Shown here: positions 1 to 6,650 of the stretch, piece by piece | Numbering within the stretch: position 1 is the stretch's first letter | How the letters are laid out: the number at the start of each line of letters is the position of its first letter | Source of the DNA: Flavobacteriaceae bacterium UBA5079 | GTDB lineage: Bacteria > Bacteroidota > Bacteroidia > Flavobacteriales > Flavobacteriaceae | Length of the DNA: 10,532 bases | Direction of reading: 5' to 3' | Assembly: GCA_002414705.1 (NCBI GenBank) | Contig: DIAL01000018.1 | Coordinates: 89,188-99,719, forward strand | The notes under the pieces: generated by a model | Told to the model about the DNA's origin: nothing | The model's database searches: none | The model's input: only the letters and a program-made list of their open reading frames with translations | Translations under genes and position numbers: made by a program

Positions 1-845
1 GTGGAGACATTTTTAAACATCACGATGTTGAAAATCTAGTTTGCGAAAACGGACTCATTAAAGCAGCTATTTGTACTAATGGAAACCAGATTGAAGGCAC
101 TACCTTTATTTCTAATATTGAGCCTAAAATCACTTTAAATTTAGTAGGCAAAGATCACTTTAGAAAATCGTACACAAAGCGGATTGAAAACATTGAAAGT
201 ACCATTGCAGCCTTCAGCTTATATATCGTTTTAAAACCGGATAGTTTTAAATATATCAACAAGAATTACTATCATTTTAAAACACAAGATGCTGTTTGGG
301 ATGCACAAAATTACACCCAAGACAGTTGGCCAGAAAGCTATATGATGTCTATGGGAATTAAAAAAGAAAATGCCATTTATGGTGATAATATAACCATCAT
401 GACCTATATGCGTTTTGAAGAAGTAGAACCTTGGGCTGATACGTTTAATACGGTTGCTCATAAAAACGAACGTGGTCAAACGTATGCAGCATTTAAAAAA
501 GAAAAAGCGGAAATCATAATTGACGAATTGGAAAAAAAATTTCCAAATATTCGGGACTGCATTCAAGACTATTATACCTCATCACCACTATCTTATCGTG
601 ATTATATTGGTACAAATCGTGGTTCTATGTATGGTTATGCCAAAGATGTTAACAAATCCATGCAGTCCTTTATTTCGCCTAAAACCAAAATAGACAATCT
701 GCTATTTACAGGCCAAAGTTTAAATATGCACGGCATTTTAGGCGTTACTATAAGTGGTGTTATTACCTGTTCTGAATTATTAGGTCAGGACTATTTATTA
801 GAAAAAATTATTGCTGCAAATCAACCCGAAAAATTAGAAAATTAA
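1..845 (+). CDS. FAD-dependent oxidoreductase of the phytoene desaturase / retinol saturase type, 3' part
   Basis: The reading frame is open from base 3 to the TAA at 843-845, giving 280 visible residues. The N-terminal part with the Rossmann FAD motif lies left of the window. An in-frame ATG at 342 is internal, because matching coding sequence continues upstream of it. The C-terminal signature NLLFTGQSLNMHGILG (from base 696) followed by a hydrophobic helix is the typical FAD-binding end of the CrtI/RetSat-like amine oxidase superfamily (COG1233). Such enzymes desaturate or saturate polyene or isoprenoid chains. The substrate here cannot be read from sequence. The stop overlaps the next start as TAATG, so the two are translationally coupled. 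With the ligase further on, this suggests a polyene or aryl-lipid pathway, which is inference. Family call fairly sure, function open. Confidence 0.8.
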   Translation, partial: GDIFKHHDVENLVCENGLIKAAICTNGNQIEGTTFISNIEPKITLNLVGKDHFRKSYTKRIENIESTIAAFSLYIVLKPDSFKYINKNYYHFKTQDAVWDAQNYTQDSWPESYMMSMGIKKENAIYGDNITIMTYMRFEEVEPWADTFNTVAHKNERGQTYAAFKKEKAEIIIDELEKKFPNIRDCIQDYYTSSPLSYRDYIGTNRGSMYGYAKDVNKSMQSFISPKTKIDNLLFTGQSLNMHGILGVTISGVITCSELLGQDYLLEKIIAANQPEKLEN

Positions 846-2509
846 TGCTGAAATCTGTATGGAACATACTCGCATTTACTTTACTTATCTCATCTTGTGG
901 AGTTCAGAATTCGTTACATGATATTCCCGATGTTTCCAATTATAAGCAAACAATTCCAAAACGTACCCAAATTTCCGATTCTACATTTACCACAGAAAAT
1001 GGCCTTTTGACAAAAAATAAATATGGCCAATGGGAATTATATGTTTCTGGTGATCCATATCAAATTGGATTACAAACAGGCAGTTTAAGTCAAGAATTAA
1101 TGGCTATTCAAGAAACGGCGTTTTTAGGTAAAGTAGAAGAACTCGTTCCATCCAAAACCAAACAATATCTGTTACGAAAAGTTTTAGCTTGGTACAACCG
1201 AAAAATGTATTTGCACATACCTGAAGAATACAAAGCCGAAATTTTAGGCGTCTCAAAATATGCAGGCGACACGTATGATTATGTTGCCGATGATTATTTG
1301 CGATTACTCTATTTTCATAGCGCGCACGATATTGGTCACGCTTTACAAGATTTAGCACTAGTTGGCTGCTCATCCTTTGCGGCTTGGGGAAATAAAACAG
1401 AAGACGGAAGTTTAATTATAGGGCGAAATTTCGACTTTTATGCTGGCGATGATTTTGCGAAAAATAAAATTATTGCCTTTATAAAACCAACAAACGGTTA
1501 TAATTTTATGTCTGTTACTTGGGCTGGCATGATGGGTGTCGTTTCTGGTATGAATGATCAAGGATTAACGGTTACCATCAACGCTGGAAAATCTGATATG
1601 CCATTAGTTGCCAAAACTCCAATCTCCATTTTAACGCGTGAAATATTACAATATGCGTCTAATATTGATGAAGCCATTGCCATTGCCAAAAAGCGCCAAG
1701 TATTCGTGTCTGAATCTATTTTTATTGGAAGCGCGAAAGATAAACGCGCCATTACTATTGAAGTATCACCAAATAATTTTGAGGTTTACGAGGTGGAAAA
1801 TTCCAATCAATTAATTTGTTCCAATCATTTCCAAAGTGAAGCCTATAAAACCGATGAAAACAACCTGAAACAGATAGCTGAAAGTCATTCGCAATATCGT
1901 TTTGAACGTATGGAAGAATTACTACAAGAAACACCAAAACTAACGGTTGAAAAAGCCGTTTCTATATTAAGAAATACAGATGGTTTAGATAATAAAGCCA
2001 TTGGTTATGGAAACGAAAAAGCCTTAAACCAATTATTAGCCCATCATGGTGTGGTTTTTAAACCCGAACAAGGCTTGGTTTGGGTGTCAGCAAATCCGTA
2101 TCAATTAGGCGAATTTGTGGCTTATAATTTGAATGATATTTTCAAAAAAGAGCCTCATGAAACTACAGCAAAATCAGTTCATAAAGAAAACCTGACTATT
2201 GAAGCGGATCCGTTTCAATTCACAAAAGCGTATGTAAATTATGAACAGTATCGGGTTTTGAGTCGGAATATTTCCGAAGCCATTTCAACAGAAAATCATG
2301 TAAAGCAAAACGTTTTGGATGAACTAGTTACTAGTAATCCAAACTTTTGGGAAGCCTATTATTTAGTTGGAACCTATTACTATAAAAAGCAGTATTACAC
2401 GGCAGCTTTACAGGCTTTTGAAGAAGCACAAACCAAAGAAATTACAACGGTTCCTGATCAAGAAGCTATTTCAGATTACATTAAGAAAATACAACGAAAA
2501 TTGAAGTAG
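845..2509 (+). CDS. Lipoprotein with C45-family (acyl-CoA:6-APA acyltransferase-like) Ntn-hydrolase domain and C-terminal TPR
   Basis: The protein has 554 residues. It begins with a lipoprotein signal whose lipobox is LISSC (Cys18), so it is probably anchored to a membrane outside the cytoplasm. Residues about 55-430 match the C45/AAT-type Ntn-hydrolase fold. VGCSSFAAWG carries the likely nucleophile Cys175, and GRNFDF (193-198) supplies the conserved Arg and Asn that follow it. In this family the precursor cleaves itself just before that cysteine, and the mature enzyme cleaves or transfers acyl groups on amides. Residues about 495-530 (NPNFWEAYYLVGTYYYKKQY and on) look like one TPR repeat, an extension beyond the core family. 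The ATG shares one base with the preceding stop. The substrate is unknown; an acylated cluster product is an inference. A bile-salt-hydrolase-like role is a less likely alternative. Confidence 0.82.
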   Translation: MLKSVWNILAFTLLISSCGVQNSLHDIPDVSNYKQTIPKRTQISDSTFTTENGLLTKNKYGQWELYVSGDPYQIGLQTGSLSQELMAIQETAFLGKVEELVPSKTKQYLLRKVLAWYNRKMYLHIPEEYKAEILGVSKYAGDTYDYVADDYLRLLYFHSAHDIGHALQDLALVGCSSFAAWGNKTEDGSLIIGRNFDFYAGDDFAKNKIIAFIKPTNGYNFMSVTWAGMMGVVSGMNDQGLTVTINAGKSDMPLVAKTPISILTREILQYASNIDEAIAIAKKRQVFVSESIFIGSAKDKRAITIEVSPNNFEVYEVENSNQLICSNHFQSEAYKTDENNLKQIAESHSQYRFERMEELLQETPKLTVEKAVSILRNTDGLDNKAIGYGNEKALNQLLAHHGVVFKPEQGLVWVSANPYQLGEFVAYNLNDIFKKEPHETTAKSVHKENLTIEADPFQFTKAYVNYEQYRVLSRNISEAISTENHVKQNVLDELVTSNPNFWEAYYLVGTYYYKKQYYTAALQAFEEAQTKEITTVPDQEAISDYIKKIQRKLK

Positions 2510-2581
2510 TTTTTCAGAAATATACTCATAATTACTAATTAAATTTTTGAATCAAACACAGTTTAAACATCCTGTTTTAAT

Positions 2582-2589
2582 TACATTTG
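2582..2589 (+). promoter_or_regulatory. Candidate Bacteroidota -7 box for the ligase gene
   Basis: TACATTTG matches the TAnnTTTG consensus of the Bacteroidota primary sigma factor exactly. It lies 24 bases before the ATG at 2614, in the 104-base gap after the C45 gene. I find no good TTG -33 element at the usual distance, so it may be weak. If real, it gives the ligase and the two membrane-protein genes their own transcript. Confidence 0.4.
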
Positions 2590-2613
2590 AGAACTACAAA
2601 GGCAAATAAACCT

Positions 2614-3909
2614 ATGATTCCAGACATTGAAAAAGCATCAGCTGAAGCCATAAAAACTTTTCAAGAAGAAAAACTTCAAACGCTTTTAAGCTATTTGCAA
2701 GATAATTCCAGCTACTATCAGCAGGTTTTTAAAAAACGAAATATTGACATTTCTTCAATAAAAACCTTGGAAGATTTAACACAAATACCAACCACTTCCA
2801 AAGACCAGTTGCAAGCGTATAATGATGAGTTTTTGTGTGTTCCTAAAAATCAAATTATTGATTATGTTACCACATCCGGAACGTTGGGCGATCCAGTTAC
2901 CTTTGCTTTAACCGAAAAAGATTTAGAGCGTTTAGCCTATAATGAAGCCTTATCTTTTGCCTGTTCTGGTGTGACAGAAGATGATATTATGCAACTCATG
3001 ACCACCATGGACAGACGCTTTATGGCAGGATTGGCATACTTTTTAGGATCCAGAAAATTAGGCGCAGGGATGATTCGCGTTGGTGCAGGAATCCCAGAAT
3101 TGCAATGGGACTCTATTATCAAATTTAAACCAACGTATTTAATTGCAGTCCCTTCATTTTTATTAAAGTTGATAGAATATGCCAAACAACGTGATATTGA
3201 CATTAATAAATCGGGTGTAAAAGGTGCCATTTGTATTGGTGAACCTTTGCGGAATCAGGATTTTACACCTAATGCATTGTCTAAAAAAATAACGGATGAA
3301 TGGGATATTCAGCTCTATTCAACGTACGCATCTACTGAAATGAATACGGCTTTTAATGAATGCAAAGCCCAAAAAGGAGGTCATCACCATCCGGAATTAA
3401 TTATTGCTGAAATATTAGATGATGCTGAAAATTCAGTTTCTTCTGGACAAGTGGGCGAGTTAACCATTACCACATTAGGAATTGAAGGTATGCCATTGCT
3501 ACGTTTTAAAACTGGCGACATGGTTCAAGCACATCACGAAACCTGTACGTGTGGCAGAACAACCATGCGATTAGGTCCTGTTGTTGGACGCAAAAAGCAA
3601 ATGATTAAGTATAAAGGCACAACTTTATATCCTCCAGCTATGGATAATATTTTGAATGATTTTAATGCCGTTCAGAGCTATGTTATTGAAATTTCGCACA
3701 ACAGTATTGGAACCGATGAAATTTGTATAAAAATAGCCAGTGACACACCTACAGAAAAACTTCTGTTGAATATTAAAGATCATTTTAGAGCCAAATTACG
3801 TGTGGCTCCAAAAATTGAATTTCACGATAAAAAAACGATTCAAAAATTACAATTTCCAGCTATGAGCAGAAAACCGATTATGGTAATTGACAACCGTAAG
3901 AAAGACTAA
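2614..3909 (+). CDS. PaaK-like acyl/aryl-adenylate-forming ligase (phenylacetate-CoA ligase family)
   Basis: The protein has 431 residues from the ATG at 2614. A TTG nine codons earlier (2587) also keeps the frame open, but it lies inside a -7 box match, so the ATG is preferred. The ANL-superfamily motifs are in order: TTSGTLGDP (86-94, phosphate loop), YASTE (238-242), TGD (300-302) and the hinge region VVGRKKQMIKYKG (323-335). Cys250, His257-259, Cys311 and Cys313 could form a metal site, as PaaK relatives often have Cys/His clusters there. The family activates an aryl or fatty carboxylate as an acyl-AMP and usually passes it to CoA; the substrate here is unknown. Length fits stand-alone PaaK enzymes. 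The next gene starts 15 bases downstream, so they are likely cotranscribed. Confidence 0.85.
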   Translation: MIPDIEKASAEAIKTFQEEKLQTLLSYLQDNSSYYQQVFKKRNIDISSIKTLEDLTQIPTTSKDQLQAYNDEFLCVPKNQIIDYVTTSGTLGDPVTFALTEKDLERLAYNEALSFACSGVTEDDIMQLMTTMDRRFMAGLAYFLGSRKLGAGMIRVGAGIPELQWDSIIKFKPTYLIAVPSFLLKLIEYAKQRDIDINKSGVKGAICIGEPLRNQDFTPNALSKKITDEWDIQLYSTYASTEMNTAFNECKAQKGGHHHPELIIAEILDDAENSVSSGQVGELTITTLGIEGMPLLRFKTGDMVQAHHETCTCGRTTMRLGPVVGRKKQMIKYKGTTLYPPAMDNILNDFNAVQSYVIEISHNSIGTDEICIKIASDTPTEKLLLNIKDHFRAKLRVAPKIEFHDKKTIQKLQFPAMSRKPIMVIDNRKKD

Positions 3910-3924
3910 TTTTATAGTCCCAAA

Positions 3925-4344
3925 ATGACAGATATAATTATTAAATACACTAAAAAAAGACTGTATATCAACTTGATTTTGGGGCTTTTTTGGACAACAT
4001 TGGGCGCTTTTGTTTTATGGGAAAGTAACACTATCCGTTGGCATAATTTCGGTTACATATTAGCAGGTGCTTTATATTTTGCCCAATTTTTATATGATAT
4101 TTTTTGGCAATACCTTATTATATCAAATGGATATATTCAAAAGAATGGATTTTTCAGAAAAAAGATTCCCTTGAAAGATATTAAAGTAATTAAGAAAAAT
4201 GCTGATGGTTATACCTTAAAAACTGAAACTGAAAAACTTAATATTCACACGAATTTGATTGATAAAATTTCCTTGATTGAATTAAACACATTTTTAAGCA
4301 CCATTGAAATTTCTGAAAAAGAATACTACGAATTGAAATTATAA
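3925..4344 (+). CDS. Small two-TM membrane protein with a bacterial PH-like C-terminal region, copy 1
   Basis: The protein has 139 residues and I do not recognise a named family. After a short basic start (KYTKKRLY) there are two membrane segments, about residues 14-32 and 42-64. They are followed by a soluble tail of short strands (YLIISNGYIQKNGFF, then IPLKDIKVIKK). That layout resembles the membrane-anchored bacterial PH-like (bPH) proteins, where the tail packs as a small beta barrel. This is a comparison of shape, not a found motif. The gene starts 15 bases after the ligase stop and 17 bases before its paralog, so all three probably share a transcript. By eye it matches the next protein at about 54 of 128 aligned positions. 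Function unknown. Confidence 0.75.
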   Translation: MTDIIIKYTKKRLYINLILGLFWTTLGAFVLWESNTIRWHNFGYILAGALYFAQFLYDIFWQYLIISNGYIQKNGFFRKKIPLKDIKVIKKNADGYTLKTETEKLNIHTNLIDKISLIELNTFLSTIEISEKEYYELKL

Positions 4345-4361
4345 CACGCTATTTTTTTGAA

Positions 4362-4775
4362 ATGAATAACCTAATTATAAAATACAAGAATAAGAGACTT
4401 TATACCAACTTGATTCTCGGGTTGGTTTGGATACTACTTGGTGTTATAGGTTTATGGGAATCTGACAACATCAAATGGTCAAAATTTCTGACAATTATTA
4501 TTGGATTTCTGTATTTGGGTATGTCCATTTGGGAGTTTAAATATCAGTATCTCACCATAACTGATAAATTAATTAAAGAGAATGCACTTTTCGGAAAAAA
4601 AATTCTGATAAATGACATTATTTACAAGCGAAAATTTGCTGGCGATTATAAACTAAAAACCGCAAATAAAAGCTTTAGTATAAATACGAATTTTGTTCAT
4701 CCAGACTCTATAGCCAAATTAGATTCTTTTATAGACAGCATAGCATTACCTGAAGACAAAAAGGGTAACCAATAA
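4362..4775 (+). CDS. Small two-TM membrane protein with a bacterial PH-like C-terminal region, copy 2
   Basis: The protein has 137 residues and is a paralog of the preceding gene product. Shared blocks include IIKY near the start, KRLY and NLILGL leading into TM1, LWES after TM1, QYL after TM2, and KKI then DI in the tail. TM segments sit at about residues 14-32 and 40-62. The tail (YLTITDKLIKENALF, then ILINDIIYKRK) has the same strand pattern as copy 1. Identity of about 42 percent, counted by eye, points to an old tandem duplication rather than a recent one. It is the last plus-strand gene before the two-way terminator at 4858-4886. Function unknown; a paired or heteromeric membrane role is possible but unproven. 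Confidence 0.75.
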   Translation: MNNLIIKYKNKRLYTNLILGLVWILLGVIGLWESDNIKWSKFLTIIIGFLYLGMSIWEFKYQYLTITDKLIKENALFGKKILINDIIYKRKFAGDYKLKTANKSFSINTNFVHPDSIAKLDSFIDSIALPEDKKGNQ

Positions 4776-4857
4776 ATTAACGTTACCATTTACAAAGATT
4801 TCTCGTTTCACCTTATTCGCTCTGAATTACAAGAAATTTTAGTTTATTTTAAGGCAT

Positions 4858-4886
4858 AAAAAAGCCAACTTAAGAGCTGGCTTTTT
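4858..4886. terminator. Two-way intrinsic terminator between convergent genes
   Basis: GCCAACT and AGCTGGC (4864-4870 and 4875-4881) form a stem with one A/C mismatch around a TAAG loop. An A-run flanks it on the left and a T-run on the right, so the transcript on either strand ends in a U-tract. It sits between the plus-strand gene ending at 4775 and the minus-strand gene ending at 4910. Confidence 0.85.
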
Positions 4887-4909
4887 AATTCAAAATATAT
4901 TTTTCTAAC

Positions 4910-5407
4910 TTAATCTAAAGCTGGAATACGCAATACTTGTCCTGGATAAATTTTGTCAGGATCGGTTAGCATGGGCTTATTAGCCTCAAAAATAACTGGG
5001 TATTTCATAGCATTTCCGTAGAAATTTTTAGCTATTTTCCCCAATGTATCTCCACTTACAACCGTATGAAATTGTGCTTCTGGTTCTGTGTGTTCCACCG
5101 TCATTTGGTCGTCAACCACAGCAATACCATTGGAGTTTCCTACTACTAATATAATTTTTTCACGTGTGGCTTGATCATAAGCCATACCGCTTATGGTTGC
5201 TGTATCACCATCAATTTTAATTTGTAAGTTTTGAGCTTCTAGTTTTAAATCGGAAACTGTTTCTTCCATGCGGCTTGCTGCTGCCGATTCACGTTTTAAT
5301 TTAGCAGCTGCTGCATCTGCTTTTGCTTCGGCTGCTTCTTCTGCATCTGTTTTTCCAATACCAAATACTTTAGCGCCTGCATTTTTAATAAATGAAAATA
5401 ATCCCAT
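4910..5407 (-). CDS. kbp: BON-LysM protein, Kbp (YgaU)-like potassium-binding protein
   Basis: The protein has 165 residues. The start MGLFSFIKNAGAKVFG and the end EANKPML followed by DPDKIYPGQVLRIP closely resemble E. coli Kbp (YgaU), recalled as 149 residues. A BON domain spans about 50-106 (IDGDTATISG, then IVVGNSNGIAVVDDQ with one residue differences by position) and a LysM domain about 113-162 (HTVVSGDTLGKIAKNFYGNA). E. coli Kbp is a cytoplasmic protein that binds K+ and changes shape. There is no signal peptide here either, so cytoplasmic location is likely despite the LysM domain. An Ala/Glu/Lys-rich stretch (about 21-45), probably helical, is longer than in E. coli. It appears monocistronic: it has a terminator on its 3' side, and the upstream gene ends in its own terminator. 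K+ binding is by homology only. Confidence 0.88.
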   Translation of the reverse strand: MGLFSFIKNAGAKVFGIGKTDAEEAAEAKADAAAAKLKRESAAASRMEETVSDLKLEAQNLQIKIDGDTATISGMAYDQATREKIILVVGNSNGIAVVDDQMTVEHTEPEAQFHTVVSGDTLGKIAKNFYGNAMKYPVIFEANKPMLTDPDKIYPGQVLRIPALD

Positions 5408-5507
5408 AATTTTTTACTTGGTTTTAATGTTAATAGTCGATTTCTTAAAGTCTCAAATTACAAAAAATAATACACCTATAAGCTTCTTGCTTTGAGTTTT
5501 TTAGCAT

Positions 5508-5542
5508 AAAAAACCGCCTAATAATTTCTTATTTAGCGGTTT
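5508..5542 (-). terminator. Intrinsic terminator of the duplicated lipoprotein gene
   Basis: Read on the minus strand, AAACCGC followed by an A/T-rich arm pairs with the mirrored arm and GCGGTTT, then runs into six T residues. The lower stem is 7 bp and the AT arm extends it with single bulges. It lies about 20 bases past the lipoprotein stop and ends that transcript before kbp. Confidence 0.85.
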
Positions 5543-5562
5543 ACTCAAAATTTATAGACCAA

Positions 5563-6519
5563 TTACATTTCTTTTGTTGTTTCACGGATTGGTTCACGTG
5601 GATTGTCCTGTTTTTCAGCTTTAAACTTTCGTTTTTTAAGTTGATTGGATTGTTTGCCTTCAGCATTTCTCAAAAACTGAATGTAACCACGACCAGTAAA
5701 TTCATAAGTCGTTCCAGACGTTGGTTGATACAATTCTATTTTTGCATCATTTAAAACACGGAGTTCAAAAAATTCATCAGCAAAATAATCATAATCTAGT
5801 GTCAAGGTTTTTAAATATGGCTCTCCAGGAATATTTCTAACAGTATAAAGTCCGGTGTAATCCCAAAAAATAGTATTCGGATTATTCATTTGTACATCCT
5901 GTGAGCTTCTAAACTCTGAATCGTTGCCACCAGCTGAAAACTGTAAATAGTTTTCATAATCAAATTCGTTTGGTATACCTGTTGGACTCGTATACGTTTT
6001 TTCCCAAGCTTCATATTCCTGTAAGAAGTAATGAATATTATCATAAAAAACATAGTCATAGTCAAAATTACTGCGTTGGTAACCATCTAAAAAGTAGGAT
6101 GTGTCGTTGTTAGGGTTATACAATTCTATGGTATTACTATCAATTTGGTACACATCAAACGTTTGGTAACCATCAATAATATGATAGACATCTAAAATAT
6201 TATTATACGCGTCATAAGTTCCTGTTTGTATACCAAAACCGTTGCCTTGATTGCCAAAACCTACCAAATTATTATTAGCAAATAAATTACCATTTCTAAA
6301 TGATATAGTAAACGCTATTTGTAAAAAAGGGGTTTCGTTATAACCAATTGTTTCGTTTATATCTACATACCAAAGTTCGTAACGATTTAATAATTGATTT
6401 AACGAAATGGAAGGCTGTGGGTCTGGATTATAGCTATTAACAATAATTTCATCAGGATGACAAGATGTAAAAAGCGTTGCAGAAATTGCAAATGCGAAGA
6501 GTAGTTTTATAGAGTTCAT
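5563..6519 (-). CDS. Lipoprotein of unknown function with two similar halves
   Basis: The protein has 318 residues. A signal peptide ends in the lipobox LFTSC (Cys20), so it is an exported lipoprotein. I do not recognise a domain. The mature part looks like two repeats, about residues 43-147 and 165-279. They open alike (LLNRYELW, FLQEYEAW) and close alike (IELYNPNNDTSYFLDGY, IELYQPTSGTTYEFTGRGY). It is rich in Asn, Tyr and Asp, with strand-like segments ending in turns, which would fit two small beta barrels such as lipocalin-like units; that is inference. The C-terminal 34 residues are highly charged (KKRKFKAEK) and probably disordered. The gene has its own terminator and is divergent from gpsA across 131 bases. 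Similar flavobacterial lipoproteins exist to my recollection, without known function. Confidence 0.8.
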   Translation of the reverse strand: MNSIKLLFAFAISATLFTSCHPDEIIVNSYNPDPQPSISLNQLLNRYELWYVDINETIGYNETPFLQIAFTISFRNGNLFANNNLVGFGNQGNGFGIQTGTYDAYNNILDVYHIIDGYQTFDVYQIDSNTIELYNPNNDTSYFLDGYQRSNFDYDYVFYDNIHYFLQEYEAWEKTYTSPTGIPNEFDYENYLQFSAGGNDSEFRSSQDVQMNNPNTIFWDYTGLYTVRNIPGEPYLKTLTLDYDYFADEFFELRVLNDAKIELYQPTSGTTYEFTGRGYIQFLRNAEGKQSNQLKKRKFKAEKQDNPREPIRETTKEM

Positions 6520-6619
6520 AAGGCCATCATTTTAAAGTTATTATTACTAGGATTTCAAAATACGTGCCAAAATGAAAAAAGCATGGACTTTACATATAGA
6601 TAAAGCGTAATATTTTATG

Positions 6620-6627
6620 TATTTTTG
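6620..6627 (+). promoter_or_regulatory. Candidate Bacteroidota -7 box for gpsA
   Basis: TATTTTTG matches TAnnTTTG and lies 23 bases before the gpsA ATG, so the leader would be short. No clear TTG -33 element is seen at the expected distance. On the opposite strand of this 131-base gap, the lipoprotein gene has only a near match with one spacer base missing (complement of 6556-6562). Confidence 0.45.
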
Positions 6628-6650
6628 AATTAATAAAGACCATTTAAATT

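Noticed and set aside
231..566. Minus-strand open frame of 111 codons, rich in Phe and Ile
   Set aside because: It lies opposite the oxidoreductase frame, which has a clear family signature. Its Phe/Ile composition is the usual complement of AAA/AAT-rich coding DNA.
4764..4787. Inverted repeat GGTAAC...GTTACC across the stop of the second membrane-protein gene
   Set aside because: The stem is only 6 bp with a 12-base AT loop and no T-run. The stronger terminator at 4858-4886 explains termination.
4910..5407. A cell-wall hydrolase or peptidoglycan-binding role from the LysM domain
   Set aside because: There is no signal peptide, and the BON-LysM layout and both termini match Kbp rather than secreted LysM enzymes.
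5268..5495. Plus-strand open frame of 75 codons with Ala/Ser repeats
   Set aside because: It is the complement of the Ala/Glu-rich part of the Kbp-like gene and matches no family I know.
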